Positions 31,683 to 38,260 of a stretch of DNA of 39,567 nucleotides are shown here, in pieces. Source of the DNA: CAZAEL01 sp964484135 (lineage in GTDB: Bacteria > Elusimicrobiota > Elusimicrobia > FEN-1173); contig CAZAEL010000020.1 in NCBI GenBank assembly GCA_964484135.1, positions 1 through 39,567 of the forward strand, in the 5' to 3' direction. Below the pieces are notes generated by a model. That model was not told the origin of the DNA. It saw nothing but the letters and a program-made list of their open reading frames with translations, and searched no databases. The translations under genes and the position numbers were made by a program. The first letter of the stretch is position 1. The number at the start of each line of letters is the position of its first letter.

Positions 31683-32489
31683 ATGGGCGACCCCTCCTCC
31701 CTCCCTCGTTCCGCCCGGCTGTCCGGTTTCCCGTTTCTTCGCCTCCGGCCGTTCCGCGCCGCGGGGGCGGCCGCCCTGTTCTTCCTCTCCGCCCTGGCGC
31801 CGCTTTCCGCCGCCGAGGAGGTCGTCATCCAATGGCTGGGACAGTCCTGCTTCCTGGTCACCACGCCCGACGGCGTCCGCGTGCTCATGGACCCCGTGTC
31901 CGAGGGCGCCGGATACGCGCCCGCGCCCCGGCCCGCGGACGTGGTCACCATCAGCCACGAGCACGGCGACCACACGAACCTGGGCCTGGCCCAGGGCGCC
32001 TTCTCGGTGCTGCGGGGTCTGGCGCCGGGCGGCCGGGACTGGAACCGGGTGGAGCTGGAGGTGGGCGACGCGCGGATTTTCAACGTGGCCAGCTACCACG
32101 ACGGGGAACGGGGCGCCCAGCGGGGCCTCAACAGCCTCTTCGTCCTGGAGCTGCCCAACTTCCGGCTGGTCCACCTGGGCGACCTCGGGCACGTCCTGGA
32201 CGAAAGCCAGATCGCGCCTTTGCGCGGGGCGGACGCGCTGCTGGTGCCCGTGGGAGGCTTCTACACCATCGACGCGGCCCAGGCCGAGCGCGTGGTGGAC
32301 CAGATCCAGCCCAAGGCCGTGGTCATCCCCATGCATTACAAGACGCCCCTGTCCAAGGCCAAGGAGCTGGCCCCGGCGGACGCCTTTCTCAAGGGCAAAA
32401 ACGTCCTGAAGGTGCAGGGCGACACGTACCGCTTCGACACCTCCCGTCCTCCCCAGAAACGCACCTACCTCCTGCTGAACCCTTCTTGA
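31683..32489 (+). CDS. Exported UlaG/YtkL-like MBL-fold hydrolase
   Basis: 268 residues. An N-terminal export signal (FRAAGAAALFFLSALAPLSAAEE) is followed by a UlaG-like beta-lactamase domain: VVIQWLGQSCFLVTTPDGVRVLMDP, metal motif ISHEHGDHTN near residue 97, ASYHDGERG, LVHLGDLGHVL and VVIPMHYKTP. Most relatives are cytoplasmic; a signal peptide here places it in the periplasm. In tandem with another MBL-fold protein; substrate unknown. ATG 31683 without a clear ribosome site. Confidence 0.85.
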   Translation: MGDPSSLPRSARLSGFPFLRLRPFRAAGAAALFFLSALAPLSAAEEVVIQWLGQSCFLVTTPDGVRVLMDPVSEGAGYAPAPRPADVVTISHEHGDHTNLGLAQGAFSVLRGLAPGGRDWNRVELEVGDARIFNVASYHDGERGAQRGLNSLFVLELPNFRLVHLGDLGHVLDESQIAPLRGADALLVPVGGFYTIDAAQAERVVDQIQPKAVVIPMHYKTPLSKAKELAPADAFLKGKNVLKVQGDTYRFDTSRPPQKRTYLLLNPS

Positions 32490-32541
32490 AGACCGGGCCG
32501 CGGCCCTCTGAAAAAAGGCCGTGTTTTCGGCGGTTTTCCCC

Positions 32542-32570
32542 TTGACCCTCCATAGTAACTAGAGTAAACT
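32542..32570 (+). promoter_or_regulatory. Promoter of the coiled-coil gene
   Basis: TTGACC, 17 bp, TAAACT, in an AT-rich patch that also has TATAAA just downstream. Confidence 0.5.
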
Positions 32571-32652
32571 ATAAAAGTCTATAGGCATGAGGCGCCCTCC
32601 GCGCCGAAAAACGGGCGGGCGCCCATGGACGGACCGGTTCAAGGGAAAAAAG

Positions 32653-35394
32653 ATGCCGCTCGAATTCATTCTTCTTTTTGAACACCCGTTGATTCTGGGG
32701 GTCGGTCTTCTGGCCTTCGGGGTCCTGTGGCTCCTGGGGGCCGCCGGCCTTTCCCTGTTGTGGCCCTCGGCCTCCGCCCGTCGCGCCTCTCCGTCTTCCC
32801 CGGACCCCCTTCTCCCTTCGGTGAAACCGCTTCCGCCGCTCCCGCCCGGCGAAAAACCCCTCTCGCTCCTGCGCCGCAGGGCGGACGGGCTTTTCCAGGA
32901 CCTCTTCAAGCGGGTGGAATCCCTCGAACAATCGCCTTCCCTGTCCGCCGACGCGCCGGTGGCGTTCTTCGACCGGAGGCTCCAAGGCCTCAAGGGCGAC
33001 ATGGAGGACCTCCGCCGCGCGCTGGGGCGAAGCGTGCTGTGGGACTCGGCCGCGACCCAGTTGGGCGGGCGCGTGGAAAAACTGTCCCAGGCCGCGGACG
33101 CGGTCCTCAGGACCCTGACGCCGGAGGCTCCCGAAGACCGGCCGGCCGCCGCGGTCCCGGTCGTTCCGCCCCCGGCCCCGAAAAGCCCGGAGCCCGCCGT
33201 TGCGCCGGCGGTCCCGGCGCAGGCCCCCGCTCGAAGCGGGGCGGAGGCGGTTGCACCCCCGGTCCCGCCGCTTGCGGCCTTGCCGCCGGATCCCGCGCCC
33301 GGGGTGATGGAGCAGGCGCGCCGAGAACGGGAAGATTTCCTCCGTCAGCGGGAGGCGCTGAAGGACCAGGCCGCCGAGAAAGACCGGGAAAGCCGGACCG
33401 CGCAAACCCTGCAGCAGGCCATCGCGGACGTCGCGGCCCAGGCCGAGAAGGCCGCGGCCGAGCGCCGGGACCTGGACCAGGCCTTTGAGTCCCTGGCGCG
33501 GGAGCGGCAATCCATGGAGGAAGAGCGGGCCGCTTTGCCTCCCTTGCAATGGCGGGAGAGCCAGAACGCGGCCGCCGCGGCGGATGTGGAGCGGCATCGC
33601 GCGGCCCTGGAGCGGGAGCAGGCCCGCCGGCAGCAACGGCTGGAAAGGCGCCGGAGCCGCCTGGAACGGTGGCGCCAGGGCTGGAAGGTCCATCTCATTG
33701 AGCAGAGGCGGTCGCTGGAAAAGGAGCTGGCCGAGCTGCGGCGGCGGAACCAGGATTTGCAGTCCCTCCGCGACAAGGCCGCGGCCGAGAGCGAGGCGGG
33801 CCTGAAGGCCCTGTCCCTGGCCCGCGAAAAACTCCAGCGGGACCGGGAAAAATTCGAGCGGGAAGTGGCCGCGCCCTGGCAACAGGAGCGGGCCCGGTGG
33901 GAGGAGCGGCGGGTTTCCCTGGAAGAAACCGGGACCGGCCTGGAAAAGGAACTGCGGGCCTTGCAAGAACGGCGCGTCCAGGAGGAGGCCCGTTTTCAGG
34001 AGGACGCGGCCGCGGAGAAGCGGGCCGTGCGGGAGCAGGGGGTTCGCTGGCGGGAGGAGCTGGCCGCGTTGCGCGCGGACTTCTCCCAACAGATCGCCCG
34101 GGCCTCCGAGGAGGCGGCCCAGGCCCGGCTTTCCCTGGAGACGGAACAGGCCGCCTGGAAGAAAACGGAGCAGGAGCGCCGCGCGGCCCTGGAGCGGGAC
34201 CTGGCCGCGGCCGAGGCGGAGAAGGGGGACTTTCAACGCCGGTCCGCCGCGGAACAGGTCCAATGGGCCCAGACTCTCTCACAGGCCGCCGCGCAGGCGG
34301 CGGAGCTCCACCAGGCGCGGGAGGCCCTGCGCGCCGCCGTGGAACAAGATTTGGCCCATTACGCCCGGCGCCGCGCCGAGCTGCGGGCCTGGGCCGAGGG
34401 GCGTTTCCGGACGCTGGAAACCTTTTTGGAGCGGACGCGCCAAGACCAGGCCGGCAAGCTGGAGGTGCTTCAGCGGGAAAAGGCCGGGGTGCAGGCCGCC
34501 CTGCGGAGCGAGCGGGAGCGGTTCCGCCGGGAGGGGGAGGCGCTGGAATCGGCCTTCAACGCCAAGCGGGCGGAGTTGGAGACGTTGCGGACCTCGGCGG
34601 AAAAAGACCACGCCGCTTTCCTGGAAAGGTCCCGGCAGGAAGAGCGGGACCGGCAGGCCGAGCTGGAGAAGCTCCGGGCCTCCGTGGCGTCCCTGGAAAA
34701 GGAGCTGGCGGCCCTGCGGGCGGGCAACGAGCGCCGCCTCAAGCGGCATCAGGAACGGTTCGAAAGGGCCCTTCTGAACCTCCAGCAGAAGGCGGACCAG
34801 CAAAAGGTGTCGGGCGAGGCCCGCCTCGCCCAGGACAAGATGGCGCTGGAATCCCTGAACCGGCGGGTGGCCGCGCGCCAGGCCCGCCTGGACAAGGCGC
34901 TGCAGCGGCGGCGGGAACAGATCCAGCAACTTTTGGAAGAGGCCCACGGCACCCTGGAGCTGGTCCGTCAGGGCCATTGGCGGGAGAACCACGCCTGGTC
35001 CGAGCGGCTGGCGGACCTGCGGCGGCAGGAGGAGGCGGCGGGCCGGCAGGAGGCCTTCCTCCGGGAGGGGCCTCAAATGGCGGCGCAGGAGCTGCGGGAC
35101 GAGGAAAAGGACCTGGCCCGCCGGGCCGAGGAGGAGAAGACGCGGCTCCTGAAGGCCGCGGAGGACTACTGGAAATCGTTTTTGGAGAAGTCCGCGGACA
35201 ACGAGGCGGCGCTGCGCAAGGCCCACGCCTGCCTCCAGTCGCTGGAGAGCGACCTGGACCGTCAGGAGGCCGCGGCCCACGAGTTCCTGGCCGGGGCCAA
35301 GAACCTGGTGGCCCTCCTCCAAGACCTGCGCCGCAAGTTCAAGCCGCGGGACGGCGAAGCCCGGCAATCCTTTTCCAACCCCTCGGTGGCGTGA
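32653..35394 (+). CDS. Long membrane-anchored coiled-coil protein, unknown function
   Basis: 913 residues. N-terminal membrane segment (FEHPLILGVGLLAFGVLWLLGAAGLSLLW, about 8-36), a short globular or helical part, a Pro/Ala linker (about 165-235), then an almost unbroken charged coiled coil of about 640 residues rich in Glu, Arg, Gln, Ala (ERRDLDQAFESLARERQSME, LEKELAELRRRNQDLQSLRD). No ATPase or enzyme motif is visible, so it is not an SMC. The layout suggests a cytoplasmic filament, spacer or tether fixed to the inner membrane. ATG 32653 with AAGGGA 6 nt upstream; in-frame ATG 32587 would add 22 Arg-rich residues. Confidence 0.8.
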   Translation: MPLEFILLFEHPLILGVGLLAFGVLWLLGAAGLSLLWPSASARRASPSSPDPLLPSVKPLPPLPPGEKPLSLLRRRADGLFQDLFKRVESLEQSPSLSADAPVAFFDRRLQGLKGDMEDLRRALGRSVLWDSAATQLGGRVEKLSQAADAVLRTLTPEAPEDRPAAAVPVVPPPAPKSPEPAVAPAVPAQAPARSGAEAVAPPVPPLAALPPDPAPGVMEQARREREDFLRQREALKDQAAEKDRESRTAQTLQQAIADVAAQAEKAAAERRDLDQAFESLARERQSMEEERAALPPLQWRESQNAAAAADVERHRAALEREQARRQQRLERRRSRLERWRQGWKVHLIEQRRSLEKELAELRRRNQDLQSLRDKAAAESEAGLKALSLAREKLQRDREKFEREVAAPWQQERARWEERRVSLEETGTGLEKELRALQERRVQEEARFQEDAAAEKRAVREQGVRWREELAALRADFSQQIARASEEAAQARLSLETEQAAWKKTEQERRAALERDLAAAEAEKGDFQRRSAAEQVQWAQTLSQAAAQAAELHQAREALRAAVEQDLAHYARRRAELRAWAEGRFRTLETFLERTRQDQAGKLEVLQREKAGVQAALRSERERFRREGEALESAFNAKRAELETLRTSAEKDHAAFLERSRQEERDRQAELEKLRASVASLEKELAALRAGNERRLKRHQERFERALLNLQQKADQQKVSGEARLAQDKMALESLNRRVAARQARLDKALQRRREQIQQLLEEAHGTLELVRQGHWRENHAWSERLADLRRQEEAAGRQEAFLREGPQMAAQELRDEEKDLARRAEEEKTRLLKAAEDYWKSFLEKSADNEAALRKAHACLQSLESDLDRQEAAAHEFLAGAKNLVALLQDLRRKFKPRDGEARQSFSNPSVA

Positions 35395-35420
35395 GGGGGA
35401 AAACAAGGGGAGAGGCGTGC

Positions 35421-36059
35421 GTGGTCCTGGCCACGCACAACCGGGACAAGGTGCGGGAGATCCGGAAGATCCTGTCCGGCCTGCCCGTGCCGCTGAAGGG
35501 GCTGGAGGATTTCCCGCCCGCGCCCGAGCCGCGGGAGACGGGGAAAACGCTTGAGGCCAACGCCCTGATCAAGGCCCGGGCCGCGGCCCGCCGCACCGGT
35601 TGCCTGAGCCTGGCGGACGACACGGGGCTGGAGGTGGCGGCGCTCCGCGGCGCGCCCGGGGTGATCTCGGCCCGTTTCGCGGGCCCCGGCTGCACCTACG
35701 CGGACAACAACCGGAAACTCCTGCGCCTCATGGCGAGGGTTCCGTCGTCCCGAAGGCGGGCGGTGTTCCGGTGCGTGGTGGCGGCGGTTTTCCCGGACGG
35801 GGAAGAGAGGATTTTCGAGGGGCGGTGCCCGGGGCGGATCGTTGCGGCGCCCCGGGGAAGCGGGGGGTTCGGGTACGACCCCGTGTTCCGGCCCGCGGGA
35901 CAGCGGCGGACCTTCGCCGAGATGACCCTGGCCGGGAAGAACCGCGTCAGCCACCGGTCCAAGGCGTTCCGGCGGTCCCGGAACTTCCTGACGGCCCTGT
36001 GGAAGCGCCGGCCCGAACGGTTTTGCCGCAGGTCAAAACAGAAGGAGGCGCGCCCTTGA
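35421..36059 (+). CDS. rdgB: RdgB/HAM1-like dITP/XTP pyrophosphatase
   Basis: Hydrolyses non-canonical purine NTPs (dITP, XTP) to monophosphates. 212 residues. Start VVLATHNRDKVREIRKIL, then TLEANALIKARAAARRTG, the LADDTGLEVAALRGAPGVISARFAG core, GFGYDPVFRP and FAEMTLAGKNRVSHRSKAF, all RdgB hallmarks. GTG 35421 follows AAGGGGAGAGG, 26 nt after the coiled-coil gene. With Maf at 17321 this is a second nucleotide-pool cleaner. Its TGA overlaps the TTG start of the next gene. Confidence 0.94.
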   Translation: MVLATHNRDKVREIRKILSGLPVPLKGLEDFPPAPEPRETGKTLEANALIKARAAARRTGCLSLADDTGLEVAALRGAPGVISARFAGPGCTYADNNRKLLRLMARVPSSRRRAVFRCVVAAVFPDGEERIFEGRCPGRIVAAPRGSGGFGYDPVFRPAGQRRTFAEMTLAGKNRVSHRSKAFRRSRNFLTALWKRRPERFCRRSKQKEARP

Positions 36060-36463
36060 TCGTCGCGCTGCCGGAAGAAAAAGTCGCAGCCAAGACCGTC
36101 CTCGTCGTGGACGACGACCAGCCCATCAGCGAGCTGGTCCGCCTCGTCCTGGAGACGCGGGGCTACAACATCCGCGTGGCCTTCGACGGCAAGAACGCCC
36201 TCAAGCTGGCCCGGCGGTTCAGGCCCGACCTGATGGTGCTGGACATCATGATGCCCGGCATCCACGGCTTCGACGTCCTCAAGTCCCTCAAGGAGGACCC
36301 GGACCTGAGCCGCATCAAGGTCGTCATCCTCACGGCCCGGGCCCTGGAGGTGGACCGCCAAAAGGCCCTGGAGGGCGGCGCGGACGCTTACCTCACCAAA
36401 CCCATCCGCCTCGCGGACCTGCTGGACACGGTCAACGGCCTCTTGTTCCCAAGCGCCTCCTAG
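36056..36463 (+). CDS. Second single-domain response regulator
   Basis: 135 residues, a receiver domain with no output. VLVVDDDQPISELVRLVLE near residue 16, phospho-Asp in LMVLDIMMPGIHGFDVL near 60, ILTARA and YLTKPIRLADLL with the conserved Lys. A rare TTG start, overlapping the rdgB stop (TTGA), is supported by GAAGGAGG 7 nt upstream. Partner kinase unknown. Confidence 0.92.
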   Translation: MIVALPEEKVAAKTVLVVDDDQPISELVRLVLETRGYNIRVAFDGKNALKLARRFRPDLMVLDIMMPGIHGFDVLKSLKEDPDLSRIKVVILTARALEVDRQKALEGGADAYLTKPIRLADLLDTVNGLLFPSAS

Positions 36464-36469
36464 ACGCCC

Positions 36470-37747
36470 TCAGCCCGCCCCTTCCTCGAACACCGCGCTC
36501 ACGAAAGACACCACGCCCCCGGCCGGGTCCGGCGCCTGGTCGTAGGCCAGGAGCCGCCCCGCGGGCGTTTTGCCGTCCGACAAGGCCTTGATCCAGCGGA
36601 GCGAGGTGTACAGGGCGGAAAGCCCGCAGACCTTGCGCCAGGCCCCGTCGCCCGTGCCCGTTCGGAAAAAGGCGTCCGCGTCCAGGGCCAGGGCCTTCTC
36701 CAAAGAGGCCCGGTCCAGGGTCTCGATTTCTTTCTGCAGCTCCGGCGTCACGTCCCGGTCGTCCCCGAACCGCCGTCCCACGTGCGCCAGGTCCACCCCG
36801 GCCAGGATCAGGACCCGCTGGCCCTTTTCGCGGCGCGCCCGCAGGGCCCGGCCGATTTTTTCCAGCGCCCCCTCGATGGTGGGCACGGAAGACGGGGGCC
36901 TGTCCGTGCAGTACCGCTCGTAGCCGGAACACAGGATGGGCACCCACTTGGGCGCGTCCTTTCGCCACAGGTGCTTCAGCCACAGGGCCTGGAACTCCAG
37001 GGAATGTTCCCTGGCGTGGACCCATTCTTCTTCCAACGGGTCGTACCAGAGCGCGCCGCGGATCTCCTCGTACAGGGACTCGTCCACCTCCAGGGGGCCG
37101 TGGGGCGTTTCGTACGCCTTGCGCGTCAGCACCCAGGGCGAACGCGGGGACAGGTGGGCCACGCCCAGGGCCACCACCAGGTCCGGCGGCGGGTGTTTGG
37201 CCAGCTCCCGGTACGCCCAGGCGTACAGGGGACCGCCCCGGAAAAAATCGATGTGGGGGCTCACCAGCCCCAGAGGCGGGGTCCCGGACACCGTCGGGGG
37301 CGGCTCCTCCCCCGGCCCCTTGGGGGCCTTGTAAAAACCGCCCAGGAACGCGCCGAACTCCAGGGGATTTTCGGGCAGGCCCCGGGCCTTGGCCCGGAAA
37401 GCCCGGCGCGGGCTTTGGCTGAATTCTTCCAGGAGCCGGCGGCGCTTCTCCCGCGTGTCCGGCGTGTCCAACAAACCGTGTTTGGCCAGCTGGTCCGCCA
37501 GGGACTGGATCTCCGCCTCGGACAACAGCGCCTTCTGCGCGGCCAGGTCGGCCGCGATGTCCGCCGCCCGCTTTTGTCCGTCGAAAAGAGAGGCGATCAT
37601 GACCACGGCCGGGGACACGGCCAGGGACTCCTCGTCCAGCCCCAGCAAATCGCTCAACAGCACCAGGGGCTGGCCCTGGTGGGTGATGGGCGTCATCTCC
37701 AAATCCCGGCGCAAGGGCGGGATGGGCCCGCCCAGGATGGGTTCCAT
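36470..37747 (-). CDS. amrB: AmmeMemoRadiSam system protein B (MEMO1-like)
   Basis: 425 residues. N-terminal part (about 1-110) is a helical region with SDLLGLDEESLAVSP and ADIAADLAAQKALLSEAEI; then a MEMO domain with LVSPHIDFFRGGPLYAWAY, VVALGVAHLSPRSPWVLT, HAREHSLEFQALWLKHLW, ILCSGYERY, VLILAGVDLAHVGRRFGDD and GLSALYTSL. MEMO is related to extradiol dioxygenases and its His residues are visible (SPHIDF, EHSLEFQ, DLAHVG). The usual partners (AMMECR1, radical SAM) are absent from the window. ATG 37747 is preferred; an in-frame start 54 nt upstream also exists. Confidence 0.9.
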   Translation of the reverse strand: MEPILGGPIPPLRRDLEMTPITHQGQPLVLLSDLLGLDEESLAVSPAVVMIASLFDGQKRAADIAADLAAQKALLSEAEIQSLADQLAKHGLLDTPDTREKRRRLLEEFSQSPRRAFRAKARGLPENPLEFGAFLGGFYKAPKGPGEEPPPTVSGTPPLGLVSPHIDFFRGGPLYAWAYRELAKHPPPDLVVALGVAHLSPRSPWVLTRKAYETPHGPLEVDESLYEEIRGALWYDPLEEEWVHAREHSLEFQALWLKHLWRKDAPKWVPILCSGYERYCTDRPPSSVPTIEGALEKIGRALRARREKGQRVLILAGVDLAHVGRRFGDDRDVTPELQKEIETLDRASLEKALALDADAFFRTGTGDGAWRKVCGLSALYTSLRWIKALSDGKTPAGRLLAYDQAPDPAGGVVSFVSAVFEEGAG

Positions 37748-37756
37748 AGGTTTTTC

Positions 37757-37785
37757 ATTATAAAAATTGTATTTTGGATTGAGAA
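37757..37785 (-). promoter_or_regulatory. Promoter of the MEMO-like gene, probably leaderless
   Basis: Minus strand: TTCTCA, 17 bp, perfect TATAAT ending 9 nt before the ATG at 37747. Confidence 0.55.
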
Positions 37786-37826
37786 GGCGTTTGCGGCCCA
37801 AAAGGCGCGGAGGCGTTTCGATTTAA

Positions 37827-37846
37827 CGGGGTGTAGCTCAGTTGGC
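37827..37846 (+). pseudogene. Truncated 5' copy of the tRNA-Pro gene
   Basis: The first 20 nt of the tRNA-Pro at 38080 (acceptor strand, D-stem and half D-loop) are repeated exactly here. After a short insertion GCCGG of the anticodon stem may also be present (37856-37860), then similarity ends. No 3' half follows. Confidence 0.8.
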
Positions 37847-37859
37847 ACCGTGGAACGCC

Positions 37860-38076
37860 GGTTGCCGTCAGGCAACCGATGCGTGGGCCGGCGGGCTTCC
37901 TCTCCACCAAGGCGGGGGAGCCGGAGAGCGCCTGCTTTGGGGCGAAGTGTGCCGGTGACACACTTCGCGGGCGCGTTAGCGCCCAGGCCTGAGCCCTGCC
38001 GCTAGGCAGGGGGAAGGAGGAGGCAAGCCTCCTGCTCTCTCGGCTCAAACGGAGATTTGTCATCGGTGACACCGAT
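37860..38076. repeat. Cluster of six short hairpins next to tRNA-Pro
   Basis: Hairpins at 37860-37877 (GGTTGCC/GGCAACC, loop GTCA), 37942-37968 (GCGAAGTGTG/CACACTTCGC), 37969-37984 (GGGCGC/GCGCCC, loop GTTA), 37994-38011 (CCCTGCC/GGCAGGG, loop GCTA), 38018-38033 (AGGAGGC/GCCTCCT) and 38062-38076 (ATCGGTG/CACCGAT). No protein gene is credible in this 330-bp gap. Confidence 0.8.
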
Positions 38077-38079
38077 AAA

Positions 38080-38156
38080 CGGGGTGTAGCTCAGTTGGCT
38101 AGAGCGCCGGCTTTGGGAGCCGGAGGCCGTGGGTTCAAGTCCCTCCACCCCGACCA
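38080..38156 (+). tRNA. tRNA-Pro (anticodon TGG)
   Basis: A complete cloverleaf of 77 nt with encoded CCA: acceptor CGGGGTG/CACCCCG, D-stem GCTC/GAGC, anticodon stem CCGGC/GCCGG with loop TTTGGGA, T-loop TTCAAGT with one T-stem mismatch. The 5' part is duplicated 253 bp upstream. Confidence 0.95.
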
Positions 38157-38260
38157 CTTTTAATCTTCCAGAAGTCTTCTCTTGCCTCCCCCCGGCGGGG
38201 GAGGAATTCACCCACAGCCCCCGCGCCAAACCCCCGTCCCAAGTTGTAAAATATACAGAT

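Noticed and set aside
33897..35420. Second plus-strand frame inside the coiled-coil gene, joined to rdgB
   Set aside because: Gly/Arg/Pro-rich out-of-frame translation; only the part from GTG 35421 matches RdgB.
37758..38072. Minus-strand open frame across the hairpin cluster
   Set aside because: It reads through the broken tRNA copy and several hairpins, has no protein-family character and no ribosome site.
37827..38156. Region as RNase P RNA, tmRNA or SRP RNA
   Set aside because: None of the conserved core motifs of these RNAs could be found; only independent short hairpins are seen.
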